A stretch of DNA of 64,000 nucleotides, from contig JAGWWY010000002.1 of NCBI GenBank assembly GCA_018970145.1, positions 310,001 to 374,000 on the forward strand. The letters are read 5' to 3'. Below, piece after piece: positions 27,405 to 37,920 of the stretch; positions within the stretch are counted from its first letter, which is position 1, and every line of letters begins with the position of its first letter. Origin of the DNA: Gammaproteobacteria bacterium (GTDB taxonomy: Bacteria; Pseudomonadota; Gammaproteobacteria; Steroidobacterales; Steroidobacteraceae). The position numbers were made by a program, and so were the translations under genes. A model generated the notes under the pieces. The model did no database searches and was not told where the DNA came from. It saw nothing but the letters and a program-made list of their open reading frames with translations.

Positions 27405-30176
27405 ATGGCCGACAGTTACCGCGCGCGCAAAACACTGAAAGTAGGTTCGCGTTCCTACGAAATGTGGAGCCTTGCCGCGCTGCCGCAGAAGAAAGTGGCA
27501 CGACTGCCCTATTCGCTCAAGATCCTGCTCGAGAACCTGCTCCGCTTCGAGGACGGTGTCAACGTCACTCGCAAGGACATCGACGCGCTTCTCAACTGGA
27601 AGGCGCAGACCACCCCCGATCACGAGATCTCCTTCACGCCTGCGCGCGTGATCATGCAAGACTTTACGGGCGTGCCTTGCGTGGTCGATCTCGCCGCGAT
27701 GCGCGAAGCGATCCGCAAGCTCGGTGGCGACCCCCAGCGAGTGAATCCGCTGGCGCCGGCTGAACTGGTCATCGATCACTCGGTGCAAGTGGACCACTAC
27801 GGCACCGCCAATGCGCTGGCAAAGAACACCAAGATCGAGTTCCAGCGCAACGGCGAGCGCTATTCCTTCCTGCGCTGGGGTCAAACGGCATTCCGCAATT
27901 TCAAAGTGGTCCCACCGAATACCGGCATCGTGCACCAGGTCAACCTCGAATTCTTGGGGCGAGTGGTATTTGAGAATCGCAACGGGTCGAAGTTGCAGGC
28001 TTACCCCGACACCCTCGTCGGTACCGACTCGCACACCACCATGATCAATGGTCTCGGCGTACTCGGTTGGGGCGTCGGTGGCATCGAAGCGGAGGCGGCG
28101 ATGCTCGGCCAACCTGTCACCATGCTGATCCCACAGGTCGTTGGCTTCAAGCTCACTGGCCAATTACAGCCCGGTGCGACGGCGACCGACCTGGTGCTCA
28201 CCGTCACCGAGATGTTGCGCAAAAAAGGCGTCGTTGAAAAATTCGTTGAATACTTTGGCGACGGGCTTGCAAACTTGCCGCTCGCCGATCGCGCCACCAT
28301 CGCCAACATGGCGCCGGAGTACGGTAGCACTTGCGGCATCTTCCCGATCGACGAAGAGACGCTGCGTTATCTCGCACTCTCGGGCCGCAGCAAGCCACAA
28401 ATCGCGTTGGTCGAGGCCTACGCCAAGGCACAGGGCATGTGGCGCTACAACGGCGCGCCGCAAGCGGACTACACCGACGTGCTCGAACTCGACATGAGCA
28501 CGGTCGAGCCGTCGCTCGCAGGTCCCAAGCGTCCGCAAGATCGCGTGCCGCTGCGCTCGCTCAAGCAGGTCTACGGTAAAGCCCACGCGCAGATGGCAGA
28601 GGAGCGCGCCAAAAAGAATCCGGCGGCGCAAGGCATCGGCAAAGTGGCCGGCAAAACCAACTTTGAAGTCAAAGATGGCGCCGTGCTGATCGCTGCCATT
28701 ACGAGCTGCACCAACACCTCGAACCCGTCGGTAATGCTTGGCGCTGCGTTGCTTGCGCGCAATGCCGCTGAGAAGGGCTTGAAGGCCAAGCCATGGGTCA
28801 AGACGAGCCTCTCGCCGGGCTCGAAGGTGGTCACCGACTATCTCACCAAGGCTAAGCTGCTCGACGACTACGCCAAAGTCGGTTTCCACGTCACCGGTTA
28901 CGGCTGCATGACCTGTATCGGCAACTCGGGACCGCTCAAGCCCGAGATCTCCGCCGCTGTCAAAGCCGGCGATGTGATCGCGACTTCCGTGCTATCGGGT
29001 AATCGCAACTTTGAAGGCCGCGTGCATCCGGAGGTCAAAATGAACTTCCTCGCGTCGCCGCCGCTGGTCGTCGCCTATGCCCTCGCAGGTACCACCGATA
29101 TCGATCTCAACAACGAGCCGCTAGGCATGGGGCGCAATGGCAAGGCCGTTTTTCTCAAAGATATTTGGCCCTCGCCACAAGAAGTCGCCGAGACGGTTCG
29201 CGCCTCGATCGACTCGAAGATGTTCCGCAGCAGCTACGGCAACGTCTTTGCCGGCGATGCCAACTGGCGTGCAATCAAAGTGCCCGCCGGCAAACTCTAC
29301 GCGTGGGACGAGAAATCGACCTACGTGCGCAACCCGCCGTACTTCGACGGAATGCAGATGCAGCCGAAACCGGTGCAGCCGATTCGTGGCGCTCGTGCGT
29401 TGGCCTTACTTGGCGACTCGGTCACCACGGATCACATCTCGCCCGCTGGTGATATTGCACGCGGCAGCCCAGCAGCCCGATACCTCGAGTCACATGGCGT
29501 CGAGAAGGTCGACTTCAATTCCTACGGCGCACGCCGTGGTAACCACGAAGTCATGATGCGCGGTACCTTCGCTAACATCCGATTGCGTAACTTGCTGGCA
29601 CCGGGTACCGAGGGCGGCGTCACGATCCACTTGCCCACCAATGAGACGATGTCGATCTATGACGCGTCGATGAAGTACCAGGCTGCAGGTACACCGCTCG
29701 TCGTCATCGCTGGTAAGGAATACGGCACCGGCTCGTCGCGTGACTGGGCTGCCAAGGGCACGATGCTGCTCGGTGTTAAAGCTGTCGTCGCTGAGAGCTT
29801 CGAGCGTATCCATCGTTCGAATCTCATTGGTATGGGCGTCATCCCCTGCCAGTTCGTGAACGGGCAGAACGCGCAATCGCTCGGGCTCACCGGTCGCGAA
29901 ACCTTCGACTTTGGTGATCTCAAAAATGCTGACGCCCGATCGGTCAAGATCACAGCCACGCCGGAAAATGGCGGTAAGCCAATCGTATTCGAAGTCCGCA
30001 TCCGTATCGACACACCGAAAGAGCGCGACTACTATCGTCACGGCGGCATTCTGCAGTATGTGTTGCGGCAACTCGCCAGCAGCAGTCAGCCGAAACCAAA
30101 GAAAAAGGCCAAAGTGAAACCCGTCGCCTCGCGAGCGAAGAAGACCGCTCGTCGGGTAGCGCGTCGTAGCAAATAA
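27405..30176 (+). CDS. acnA: Aconitate hydratase A with basic C-terminal tail
   Basis: Fe-S enzyme of the TCA and glyoxylate cycles interconverting citrate and isocitrate. Cluster cysteines are Cys435 ([10 protein letters not shown]), Cys501 and Cys504 (GYGCMTC), the numbering of E. coli AcnA. The family is usually about 890 residues. This one has 923, ending in a roughly 32-residue tail with 14 Lys/Arg ([22 protein letters not shown]). The tail may aid RNA or DNA contact, given the iron-responsive RNA-binding role of aconitases (inference). Confidence 0.96.
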   Translation: MADSYRARKTLKVGSRSYEMWSLAALPQKKVARLPYSLKILLENLLRFEDGVNVTRKDIDALLNWKAQTTPDHEISFTPARVIMQDFTGVPCVVDLAAMREAIRKLGGDPQRVNPLAPAELVIDHSVQVDHYGTANALAKNTKIEFQRNGERYSFLRWGQTAFRNFKVVPPNTGIVHQVNLEFLGRVVFENRNGSKLQAYPDTLVGTDSHTTMINGLGVLGWGVGGIEAEAAMLGQPVTMLIPQVVGFKLTGQLQPGATATDLVLTVTEMLRKKGVVEKFVEYFGDGLANLPLADRATIANMAPEYGSTCGIFPIDEETLRYLALSGRSKPQIALVEAYAKAQGMWRYNGAPQADYTDVLELDMSTVEPSLAGPKRPQDRVPLRSLKQVYGKAHAQMAEERAKKNPAAQGIGKVAGKTNFEVKDGAVLIAAITSCTNTSNPSVMLGAALLARNAAEKGLKAKPWVKTSLSPGSKVVTDYLTKAKLLDDYAKVGFHVTGYGCMTCIGNSGPLKPEISAAVKAGDVIATSVLSGNRNFEGRVHPEVKMNFLASPPLVVAYALAGTTDIDLNNEPLGMGRNGKAVFLKDIWPSPQEVAETVRASIDSKMFRSSYGNVFAGDANWRAIKVPAGKLYAWDEKSTYVRNPPYFDGMQMQPKPVQPIRGARALALLGDSVTTDHISPAGDIARGSPAARYLESHGVEKVDFNSYGARRGNHEVMMRGTFANIRLRNLLAPGTEGGVTIHLPTNETMSIYDASMKYQAAGTPLVVIAGKEYGTGSSRDWAAKGTMLLGVKAVVAESFERIHRSNLIGMGVIPCQFVNGQNAQSLGLTGRETFDFGDLKNADARSVKITATPENGGKPIVFEVRIRIDTPKERDYYRHGGILQYVLRQLASSSQPKPKKKAKVKPVASRAKKTARRVARRSK

Positions 30177-30192
30177 CGACCGGCAGGCTCGC

Positions 30193-30873
30193 GTGGATGT
30201 TCTCGATCAACCGCGTGAGCCTGCTCCTCTGCTCGTTTTCTTTGATCTCGACGGCACCATCACCCGTCGAGATACCCTCTCCGGTTATTTACTCGGGTTC
30301 GCGTTACGGCATCCGCTGCGACTGTTGCGGTTCCTGGCCGCACTGCCCGAACTCGCACAATTCTTGATCGATCGGGATCGCGGCCGACTGAAGGGCGCGT
30401 TGATCGCGAGAATCATGGGTGGGACCGCACGTCAGACTATCGACGAGTGGAGTCGAGATTACGTGGCGAGCCTGCTCCGACGCGGGGTGTTCAGCGAGGC
30501 GCGTGCGGCGATCGATCGCCATCGCAACGCCGGCGATCACTTGGTGTTGATGTCGGCAACCGTCGATCTCTACGTCCCGGCGATCGCCGACGCCCTCGGT
30601 TTCACTGAGCACATCTGCACGCCGGTACGCTGGCGCGCCGACGGTACCCTCGATGGCGCTTTGGCCGCCGCCAATGTTCGCGACCTTGAGAAAACCCGCC
30701 AACTTAAGCGGCTGGCGCTGCGCCATACGGGTAAACTCTTGGTAGGCTACGCCAACTCGATGCCCGATCTAGATCACTTGAGGCTCGTCGATCGCGCGGT
30801 GCTGATCAACCCGAGCAAGCGTCTGCGTCGGGCGGCCGAAAAACTTCCAGTTGAATTTAAGTACTGGTCGTAA
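30193..30873 (+). CDS. HAD-IB family phosphatase
   Basis: The 226-residue haloacid dehalogenase-superfamily protein has the nucleophile motif FFDLDGT (Asp18, Asp20), motif II VLMSAT and a C-terminal GYANSMPDLDHL acidic motif, like the SerB-related HAD-IB group. It may act on a phospho-metabolite or phospholipid head group; I cannot tell which. The start is GTG at 30193, 16 bases after acnA. msrP follows by 24 bases. Confidence 0.8.
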   Translation: MDVLDQPREPAPLLVFFDLDGTITRRDTLSGYLLGFALRHPLRLLRFLAALPELAQFLIDRDRGRLKGALIARIMGGTARQTIDEWSRDYVASLLRRGVFSEARAAIDRHRNAGDHLVLMSATVDLYVPAIADALGFTEHICTPVRWRADGTLDGALAAANVRDLEKTRQLKRLALRHTGKLLVGYANSMPDLDHLRLVDRAVLINPSKRLRRAAEKLPVEFKYWS

Positions 30874-30897
30874 TTCGCTGTTTTAAAGGATTTTCTG

Positions 30898-31893
30898 ATG
30901 GCAAAGTATATCTACCCGAAGATCCCGCCCTCGGCTATCGAAGCCGCTCCGATCGAGCTTGCACCGCAATCAAGGTCGCGCCGAGAGGCGCTGGCCGCGC
31001 TCGCTGCAGGCGCGGGCGCCGCCTGCCTCGCCCCGCACTCGATCGCACAACCAACCTCGCTACGAGCCCCGAGCTCGACGTCTTCGCCGACACCACCGCG
31101 TTTTCGACGAAATACCGCGATGTCGGTGAGCGAGGCCCCGAACAGTTGGGAGGAGATCACCACCTACAACAACTTTTACGAGTTCGGCCTCGACAAGGGC
31201 GATCCGTCAGAACGCTCCGGGTCGTTCAAACCCACGCCATGGTCGGTCGAGATCGCGGGTGAGGCCGCCAAACCGGGCCGCTATACGCTCGAAGATATCC
31301 TGAGGCCCCATGCCCTCGAAGAGCGCATCTATCGTTTCCGCTGCGTCGAGGCTTGGTCGCGGGTCGTACCTTGGCTCGGCATTCCGTTGAGAGACGTGCT
31401 CGCGCGCTTCGAACCGAACTCGCGAGCAAAGTATGTCGAGTTTACGACCTTGCTCGATCCCAAGCAGTTTCCCGGGCAACGCTCTCGCGTCATCGATTGG
31501 CCTTACGTAGAGGGTCTGCGTATCGATGAAGCCATGCATCCGCTCACGCTGTTGACCGTTGGTCTGCACGGACGCTGGCTACCGAACCAGAGCGGCGCGC
31601 CACTGCGGCTGATCGTGCCTTGGAAGTATGGATTCAAGAGCATTAAGTCGATCGTGAAGATCCGCTTCACGGAGCGACAACCCGCCACGAGCTGGAACAA
31701 AGCCGCACCCGACGAATACGGCTTCTTTGCCAACGTCAACCCGGCGGTCGATCACCCTCGCTGGAGCCAAGCCAAAGAGCGTCGCCTCGGCGGTGGGTTG
31801 TTCGGCGCGCGCGTCGATACGCTGCCCTTCAACGGCTACGCCAACGAGGTGGCTTCACTGTATCGCGGTCTCGACCTGCGTCGCTTTTATTGA
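30898..31893 (+). CDS. msrP: Methionine sulfoxide reductase catalytic subunit MsrP
   Basis: Periplasmic molybdenum enzyme repairing oxidised methionines in envelope proteins. The 331 residues begin with a Tat-type signal (SRRE, Arg28-Arg29, then an Ala-rich hydrophobic stretch to about 50). The molybdopterin-binding domain has the metal-ligand Cys149 ([10 protein letters not shown]), the GIPLRDVL region and [16 protein letters not shown]. The ATG at 30898 has AAAGGA 8 bases upstream. Its stop and the msrQ start share TGATG, so the two subunits are coupled. Confidence 0.95.
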   Translation: MAKYIYPKIPPSAIEAAPIELAPQSRSRREALAALAAGAGAACLAPHSIAQPTSLRAPSSTSSPTPPRFRRNTAMSVSEAPNSWEEITTYNNFYEFGLDKGDPSERSGSFKPTPWSVEIAGEAAKPGRYTLEDILRPHALEERIYRFRCVEAWSRVVPWLGIPLRDVLARFEPNSRAKYVEFTTLLDPKQFPGQRSRVIDWPYVEGLRIDEAMHPLTLLTVGLHGRWLPNQSGAPLRLIVPWKYGFKSIKSIVKIRFTERQPATSWNKAAPDEYGFFANVNPAVDHPRWSQAKERRLGGGLFGARVDTLPFNGYANEVASLYRGLDLRRFY

Positions 31894-32489
31894 TGACGGC
31901 CGCCGTGGATCCGCGTCGCGCGCGACGCCGCTCAGAGCAGCTCGCGCTACTCACCGCGCTGCTGCCGCTCGTTTGGATGGCGAGCGCCGTGCTCGAGATC
32001 TTTGGTCAATCGCTTGGTCCGAACCCCAGTCGAGAGCTGTTGCACAGCAGCGGCAAGACGGCACTCAACGCCCTGTTGATTACGCTCACGCTACGACCCT
32101 TGCAGCAATTGACCGGTCGTATCGAATTTCTATGGCTGCGACGCATGGCTGGACTCACGAGCTTCAGCTACGCGACACTGCATCTGCTCGTATACGCCGT
32201 TCTCGAACTCGGTCTCGACTGGAGCGATCTCGGTAACGAGATTGCACAGCGTCCCTTCATTATCGTGGGATTGATCGCCCTGATCGGCATGATCCCGATG
32301 GCGGCGACCTCCACCGACCGCGCAATGCGACGCTTGGGCCGCCGCTGGCGCCAATGGCACTACGCCATCTATCCCGTCGCGATCCTCGCGGTATGGCACT
32401 ACTACTGGCAAGTGAAACTCGATGTCACCGAGCCGTTGATTTATGCGGGCATCCTCGCGCTGCTATTCGGTTACCGCCTTTACCGCTAA
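31893..32489 (+). CDS. msrQ: Haem-binding membrane subunit MsrQ
   Basis: Inner-membrane b-haem protein passing electrons from the quinone pool to MsrP. The 198 residues have about five or six helices with the histidines expected for haem (LLHSSGK, ATLHLLVY, WHYAIYP, AVWHYYW) and the ferric-reductase-like architecture. The ATG at 31893 is embedded in the msrP stop (TGATG). It ends 3 bases short of the convergent YgjP-type gene stop, a very tight junction. Confidence 0.94.
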   Translation: MTAAVDPRRARRRSEQLALLTALLPLVWMASAVLEIFGQSLGPNPSRELLHSSGKTALNALLITLTLRPLQQLTGRIEFLWLRRMAGLTSFSYATLHLLVYAVLELGLDWSDLGNEIAQRPFIIVGLIALIGMIPMAATSTDRAMRRLGRRWRQWHYAIYPVAILAVWHYYWQVKLDVTEPLIYAGILALLFGYRLYR

Positions 32490-33187
32490 CGAAATACCCA
32501 CTGCGGCACCTGCTGCCACCCGCGCGTGAGCGCCCGATCCAGTTCGCGCCAACTAGGACATACCGCCTCGACCGCCCTCCAGTAGCGCGCCGAGTGATTC
32601 ATGTGACGGGTATGCACCAACTCATGCAGCATCAAATAGTCGAGTACCTCAGGCGGCTGGAACGCACCGCATAGATTCAAACTAATGACGCCTCGTCGCG
32701 AACACGACCCCCAGCGAGTGCGTTGCCGACGTAATTGCATCGAGTCGTAGTGAAACCCGTGCCGATCGGCTAATTGCGTTAGTCGGCGCTCGAAGTGTGG
32801 ACGCAAATAGTGACGCAACCAGTCGATCAACAGCGCTCTCGACTCTGCACGGCTCGCGCGCTCGCCAAGGTGCAACCGAAGTTGTCGATCGGGCAGCTCG
32901 AGGCAATAGGATCGCGTCGAGGCGGTGGTAGTTTCAGTTACCCCCCATTCCTCATCCAGTGCCGGCAGGCCCAGTCGTGGCGGCGGAAACGGCTCTGGTA
33001 CCCATTGCTGCAATCGCTCGGCACGACGGGCATCCATCCAACGTCGGTGACGAGCGATAAAGTCATCGACGATCGCACCCGGTGCATACAACGGGACGAT
33101 GACCTCGACATGACCATCGAGATGCACGCGGGCGGACAGCCTGCGCGCCCGACGGCTGCGGCGAATCTCGATCGGCAACTCGGTCAT
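32486..33187 (-). CDS. YgjP-like metallopeptidase domain protein
   Basis: The 233-residue protein of the DUF45/YgjP (SprT-like, M48) group has the zinc motif HELVHTRHMNHSARYW (HExxH with a further His) and the family stretch RRQRTRWGSCSRRGVISLN. It is probably a cytoplasmic protease or zinc-binding protein of unknown target. The start at ATG 33187 (MTELPIEIRRSR) leaves 42 bases to the divergent threonine aldolase. The frame stays open to 33931 but that extension is antisense to the aldolase and is rejected. Confidence 0.82.
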   Translation of the reverse strand: MTELPIEIRRSRRARRLSARVHLDGHVEVIVPLYAPGAIVDDFIARHRRWMDARRAERLQQWVPEPFPPPRLGLPALDEEWGVTETTTASTRSYCLELPDRQLRLHLGERASRAESRALLIDWLRHYLRPHFERRLTQLADRHGFHYDSMQLRRQRTRWGSCSRRGVISLNLCGAFQPPEVLDYLMLHELVHTRHMNHSARYWRAVEAVCPSWRELDRALTRGWQQVPQWVFR

Positions 33188-33229
33188 GATGCGGCACATG
33201 ATAGCCGCATGAGTTAGCATGCGCGCCCC

Positions 33230-34249
33230 ATGGCGATCTATTTCAAAAGCGATAACACGGCACCGGTGGCGCCCGCCATCATGGCGGCATTGCATGCGGC
33301 TAACGACGGTTACGCTCGCGGATACGGCGACGATCCATGGACGATGCAACTGCAAACTCGTTTCGAGCAGTTGTTCGAGCACGACTTGCGCGTATTTCCG
33401 GTCTCGACCGGCACCGCCGCGAATGCACTCTCGCTTGCGACACTCGTCCCACCGTGGGGCGCCGTGTTGACCCACGAGGAAGCGCATATCGTTCGCGACG
33501 AATGCGGCGCACCCGAGTTCATGTCTGCAGGCGCACGGCTGATTTGTATGAGCGGCGATGGCGCTAAAGTGACCCCGTCGATACTCACTCACACGCTCGA
33601 CGCGAACCCCACCTCCGTGCACACGGTTCAGCCGCGTGCGCTGTCGATCACGCAGGCCACCGAGCTCGGTACCGTGTACACACCCGCCGAGATAGCGGTG
33701 CTGTCCACGCTCGCGCACGAGCGTGGTCTCAAGATGCATATGGATGGCGCCCGCTTCGCCAATGCCGTTGCCTCGCTCGGATGTACTCCCGCTGACGTCA
33801 CCTGGCGCGCCGGGGTGGACGTGTTGTCGTTCGGTGCCACCAAGAACGGCGCGCTGACGGCAGAGGCGGTCGTTTTCTTCGATGCGCAACTCGTGGCCGA
33901 TTTTGAGTTTCGACGCAAGCGAGCGGCGCATCTGTTATCGAAGTCACGCTATGTCTCTGCACAGCTACTGGCTTACCTCGACAACGATCTCTGGCTGACA
34001 CTCGCGCATCACGCAAACCGCTTGGCCAAGCGTATCGGCGCTGCCGCTGGATCCGCGCTGCTGCATCCTGTGCAAGCGAACGAGGTCTTCGTGCGACTCG
34101 GTGATGTGCGCATCGCGGCGCTGCGCGAGCTGGGCTTCGAGTTCTACGACTGGGGTGCCAGCGGCTCGGGCGAAGCGCGTTTCGTTGTCTCTTGGTGCCA
34201 AGCGGACAGCGATGTTGACGCCCTGTGCCACGCCCTATGCTCGAACTGA
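33230..34249 (+). CDS. ltaE: Low-specificity threonine aldolase
   Basis: PLP enzyme splitting threonine/allo-threonine to glycine and acetaldehyde. The 339 residues belong to the beta-eliminating lyase/threonine aldolase fold (SDNTAPVAPAIM, VSTGTAANALSL, MHMDGARFANAV) with the PLP lysine in SFGATKNGALTAE. Its 3' end overlaps tatD by 13 bases. Its closeness to thrABC may reflect threonine metabolism, though it is on the opposite strand. Confidence 0.88.
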   Translation: MAIYFKSDNTAPVAPAIMAALHAANDGYARGYGDDPWTMQLQTRFEQLFEHDLRVFPVSTGTAANALSLATLVPPWGAVLTHEEAHIVRDECGAPEFMSAGARLICMSGDGAKVTPSILTHTLDANPTSVHTVQPRALSITQATELGTVYTPAEIAVLSTLAHERGLKMHMDGARFANAVASLGCTPADVTWRAGVDVLSFGATKNGALTAEAVVFFDAQLVADFEFRRKRAAHLLSKSRYVSAQLLAYLDNDLWLTLAHHANRLAKRIGAAAGSALLHPVQANEVFVRLGDVRIAALRELGFEFYDWGASGSGEARFVVSWCQADSDVDALCHALCSN

Positions 34250-35034
34250 TCGATATCGGCATCAATCTGACCCATGACAGCTACGATCGCGATCGCGCGG
34301 CCGTGCTATCACGCGCCGTCGATCACGGGGTTCGCCAGTTCATCGTCACCGGCGCCTCCGCTGAGAGCTCGAAAGCGGCGCTCGACCTCGCGGGACTCGC
34401 GCCGCGAATCCTGCGATCGACCGCCGGTTGTCATCCCCATCACGCGGTCGACTACGATGCGACGGCACACTCGATCGTCGCAGAACTGTTGCTGCATCCG
34501 TTAGTCGCCGCCGTCGGCGAGACGGGTCTCGACTACCATCGAAATTTTTCATCGCCCTCGGAGCAACGGCTGGCGTTTGAGAGGCAGCTGGATCTGGCGG
34601 TGGCAACACGCAAACCCCTGTTCCTGCACCAGCGCGACGCACATGCGGATTTCATCGCCATGTTGACGGAGCGAGCGACCGTATTGCCTCGAGCGGTACT
34701 GCACTGCTTTACCGGCAATGCGACGGAGCTCGAAGAGTCCTTGCAAATCGGTCTGTACATTGGCATCACTGGCTGGATCTGCGACGAGCGACGCGGGCAC
34801 CATCTTCGGGAACTGGTGGCTCGCATTCCCGTTGGGCGTCTGATGATTGAAACCGATGGCCCTTATCTTCTGCCGCGCGATCTCAAGCCCAAGCCCGAAT
34901 CGCGCCGCAACGAACCGATGTTTCTGCTGCATATCGCCAAGATCATCGCCGCAGCGCGCGGTGAATCGTTGCAAGAACTCGCGTCCCACACGACGCAGAC
35001 CGCCAGGACCTTTTTCGATTTTCCGGCGCAGTGA
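34237..35034 (+). CDS. tatD: TatD-family metal-dependent DNase
   Basis: Metal-dependent 3'-5' DNase/RNase. The 265 residues form the TIM-barrel amidohydrolase fold with the family motifs DIGINLTHDSY, GCHPHHA, VGETGLDYHRN, HQRDAH, LHCFTGN and ETDGPYLLPRD. The N-terminus resembles E. coli TatD more than YcfH. ATG 34237 (MLELIDIG) is preferred; an in-frame start at 34225 adds four residues. Confidence 0.92.
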   Translation: MLELIDIGINLTHDSYDRDRAAVLSRAVDHGVRQFIVTGASAESSKAALDLAGLAPRILRSTAGCHPHHAVDYDATAHSIVAELLLHPLVAAVGETGLDYHRNFSSPSEQRLAFERQLDLAVATRKPLFLHQRDAHADFIAMLTERATVLPRAVLHCFTGNATELEESLQIGLYIGITGWICDERRGHHLRELVARIPVGRLMIETDGPYLLPRDLKPKPESRRNEPMFLLHIAKIIAAARGESLQELASHTTQTARTFFDFPAQ

Positions 35035-35051
35035 CCGCGCCGATGGCCGTG

Positions 35052-35654
35052 CTAGTGACGCTGAAAGCGGCTCGGACGAGCACTCGTCTTCAAGTGCTGC
35101 CAATCAGCCATCCAAGGTTCGACGACACGCTCGGCATGGCGGCGCTCGCCGAGCAAAAAGTCGGCTTCGAGTGATTCCTCGCGCAACGTCATACGCGGCA
35201 AACCCTTCGGAAACGTGGCAGCACGCGAGAAGACCACCCGTCCGTCGACCGGAATCGATCCGGCCGAACCACGAACCGCCGCAATCCGATCGTAAAGCGC
35301 AGCCTGCGGGTTGGCGAAGGTGAAACGCCGACCCGCCGCCATTACCGTCCACTCGGTCATGCTATCGGCGCCGAAGACATTGCCAGCGATATCACGCACG
35401 TCGAGCACCAGCAGACCCCGAGTCGTAAAGAGCAGATAATCGATATGTACTTCGCTCCCCGACCCATCCGCTAACGCGACATCGCGTAGATAATCGACCG
35501 AGACCCCGACGATCCGAGCTTCACGGGCGAGTCGCTCGCGGCGCGCCCGATAATGCTTGTAGCCGAATACTGCGAAGCTGCCGACCAGCAAGCCGGCGAC
35601 GGCCGCCAGCAACACCAGGCTTGCCGGATCATTCAAAGAAAAGCCAAACGTCAT
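35052..35654 (-). CDS. NERD-domain membrane protein
   Basis: The 200-residue protein has one N-terminal membrane helix (about 10-30) and a nuclease-related NERD domain (VHIDYLLFTTRGLLVLDVRD, then NVFGADSMTEWTV and FTFANPQAALYDRI). The restriction-like fold suggests a membrane-tethered nuclease or remnant; the target is unknown. The ATG at 35654 overlaps the thrC stop (ATGA), so it is translated as the fourth gene of the thr operon. A longer frame to 35831 lies inside thrC and is rejected. Confidence 0.85.
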   Translation of the reverse strand: MTFGFSLNDPASLVLLAAVAGLLVGSFAVFGYKHYRARRERLAREARIVGVSVDYLRDVALADGSGSEVHIDYLLFTTRGLLVLDVRDIAGNVFGADSMTEWTVMAAGRRFTFANPQAALYDRIAAVRGSAGSIPVDGRVVFSRAATFPKGLPRMTLREESLEADFLLGERRHAERVVEPWMADWQHLKTSARPSRFQRH

Positions 35655-36967
35655 TGTCGTGCCGATAACAACGCCGTACGCAGTGCTGCCAAACTCGGCT
35701 CCAGAGATTCGACCTGAGTGGGTCGTTGCAGCAATTCCGCCAAAGCTGGCGGTACCGTTATCGATGAGTCGATCAACGGCTCGACGATTTCCGGAAACTT
35801 GGCGGGCGATGCCGTCGCTACGATGCACCAAGGCAGTCCGCGTCGAGAACGCTCATCCATCGTCGCCCACACCTCGGCCGCGACAGCCGTGTGGGGACAC
35901 CAAATCTGACCAAAGCGCCGTCGGTCACTACGTATTCGCGTCGCGATGCGCTCGTCGTCGACGGATTCGGCCGTCACCGCACCCCGCAGAACCTCGATAT
36001 CCGGGTGCAACGCACGCAAGCGCTCCATATTCGAGGGATGCCCCACGTCCATCGCAGAGGCAACCGTTGCCACACTGCGCCGAGGCGACCACTCGCCCGT
36101 CTGCAGATAATCGACCACGGTTCGATTCGCGTTGTGCGCGAGCACAACTCGCCCGATGGGCAGGCCGATGTGACGCGCCCAGATACAGGCGACGGCATTA
36201 CCGAGGTTGCCGCTCGGAATGATGAAATTGAGCTTGCGCGCGTGTCGACGCCAATACTGCAGCGACGTCGACGCGTAATACGCCGCCTGCGGCAACAGTC
36301 GGCCGAGATTGATACTGTTGGCCGAGGATAAACTCATCGCCGTATTCAACTGCGCATCGACGAAGGCCTCTTTGACCATGCGCTGGCAGTCGTCGAAAGT
36401 CCCGGCGACCGCAAAACTGCGTACGTTGTCGCCCCAGCAAGTCAGCTGACGCTCTTGCGTCGGCGAGACTAGCCCCTTGGGGAACAGCACCGTCACTGCC
36501 ATGCCGGGGCGACGATGGAACGCCGCGGCTACGGCACCGCCGGTATCGCCGGAGGTGGCAACGAGGATATTGACGATCGGGTCGCTCGGCGAGCGCAAGC
36601 GCTGAAAGCTTGCCGCAAGAAAACGCGCACCGAAATCTTTGAAAGCCGCGGTCGGACCATGGAACAGCTCGAGAACGTGCATCTCGCCGTCACCCTCCGC
36701 AGCCGATACCGACACGAGCGGCGCCTCGAAGTTAAATGCGTCCGCGGTGATGTCTGCGACCAGAGAGTCGAGTCGATCGCCGGCTGCAAACGGCGCAATC
36801 AGACGCGCGCCGACCTCAGCGAGGGTCGCACAGCCGTCGAAGTCGCCTATCGCCAGACTCGGCCAGACATCCGGTACGTACAATCCACCGTCCGGGGCAA
36901 GACCGCGCAAAACGGCCTCGCTCAAACGCAATCCGAGGGGCTCACCACGGGTACTGGAAAAACGCAT
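35651..36967 (-). CDS. thrC: Threonine synthase
   Basis: PLP enzyme converting O-phosphohomoserine to threonine. The 438 residues include the PLP lysine in FHGPTAAFKDFGARF (about 100-114) and the phosphate loop ATSGDTGGAVAAAFH. The N-terminal FSSTRGEPLGLRLSEAVLRG type matches gammaproteobacterial ThrC. It follows thrB by 17 bases and its stop is coupled to the NERD gene. Confidence 0.96.
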   Translation of the reverse strand: MRFSSTRGEPLGLRLSEAVLRGLAPDGGLYVPDVWPSLAIGDFDGCATLAEVGARLIAPFAAGDRLDSLVADITADAFNFEAPLVSVSAAEGDGEMHVLELFHGPTAAFKDFGARFLAASFQRLRSPSDPIVNILVATSGDTGGAVAAAFHRRPGMAVTVLFPKGLVSPTQERQLTCWGDNVRSFAVAGTFDDCQRMVKEAFVDAQLNTAMSLSSANSINLGRLLPQAAYYASTSLQYWRRHARKLNFIIPSGNLGNAVACIWARHIGLPIGRVVLAHNANRTVVDYLQTGEWSPRRSVATVASAMDVGHPSNMERLRALHPDIEVLRGAVTAESVDDERIATRIRSDRRRFGQIWCPHTAVAAEVWATMDERSRRGLPWCIVATASPAKFPEIVEPLIDSSITVPPALAELLQRPTQVESLEPSLAALRTALLSARQ

Positions 36968-36984
36968 CGTGTCGCGAACTCAGG

Positions 36985-37920
36985 TCAGGCTGACACGACG
37001 CGTGCACCGTCCGACTCGATGGGCACAACCCAATGGTCGGTCTCGACGCCGTGACGGGCAAATTCCTGCGCCATCGCCAAACGCACCGCGTCGGCTACGT
37101 CCGACTGCGCCCACGCGAACAGCGTAGGCCCCGCACCGGAGATCGAACAACCCAACGAGCCGGCGGCGAGCGAGGCGTTTCGCACTGCCGTGAACCCCGG
37201 GATCAACTGCCGACGCTGCGGCTCGATCACGACATCGTTCAAACCCTCGCGGATCAACTCGAGATCGTCGGTGTAGCAACCGGAGATGAAGCCGGCGAGA
37301 TTGGCGGTCTGCCAAACGAAGTCGGCCATCGCGACATCGCGCTTGAGTATCGCGCGAGCTTGCTTGGTCGCTAAAAACATATGCGGATGCACGATCACCG
37401 CCCGGATGCCTTTGGGCACGGGGATACGTTTCACTCGCGGATGATCGATACCGACCGTCAACACCAGCCCGCCGAACAACGAAGGCGCGATATTGTCGAC
37501 ATGCATGGATCCGCTCGCGACCGCCTCGCCTTGCATCGCAAACTTCAGCAGATCAATTTTTTCGAAGGGTTGATCGAGCAGTGCATTCGCCGCCACCACG
37601 GCCGCCACGGCCGAAGCCGCAGATCCCCCGAGACCCGAACCGAGCGGAATACCTTTCTCGATATGCAATTCGATGCCGAACTGGGGCTTGGCCGCAACCG
37701 CGAGCGCGAGGACCGAACGCCCCGCAGTGTTCTTCTCGGCCTCGAGCGGAATGTCGACCACCACACCACTGCAACCGGTGATACGCACCCCGGGAGTCGA
37801 ACTGCGTGTCGCTCGGACCCGATCACCGAGCGCGTCGACCGCAAATCCGAGAATGTCGAAGCCGATACCGACATTACCGACCGAGGCTGGCGCGAACGCC
37901 GTGGCGCTCTCACGACTCAC
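36985..37920 (-). CDS. thrB: Homoserine kinase
   Basis: GHMP kinase phosphorylating homoserine. The 311-residue protein has APASVGNVGIGFDILGFAVD at the N-terminus, the ATP loop GIPLGSGLGGSAASA (about 91-105) and a C-terminal GCSISGAGPTLFAW motif. The GTG start at 37920 overlaps the thrA stop (GTGA). Confidence 0.96.
   Translation of the reverse strand: MSRESATAFAPASVGNVGIGFDILGFAVDALGDRVRATRSSTPGVRITGCSGVVVDIPLEAEKNTAGRSVLALAVAAKPQFGIELHIEKGIPLGSGLGGSAASAVAAVVAANALLDQPFEKIDLLKFAMQGEAVASGSMHVDNIAPSLFGGLVLTVGIDHPRVKRIPVPKGIRAVIVHPHMFLATKQARAILKRDVAMADFVWQTANLAGFISGCYTDDLELIREGLNDVVIEPQRRQLIPGFTAVRNASLAAGSLGCSISGAGPTLFAWAQSDVADAVRLAMAQEFARHGVETDHWVVPIESDGARVVSA

Noticed and set aside
28164-28889. 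Long minus-strand frame inside acnA
   Set aside because: Antisense frame of a high-GC gene with no start signal or recognisable domain.
33188-33931. Long N-terminal extension of the YgjP-type gene
   Set aside because: It is antisense to the threonine aldolase gene and has no family similarity; the family N-terminus begins at 33187.
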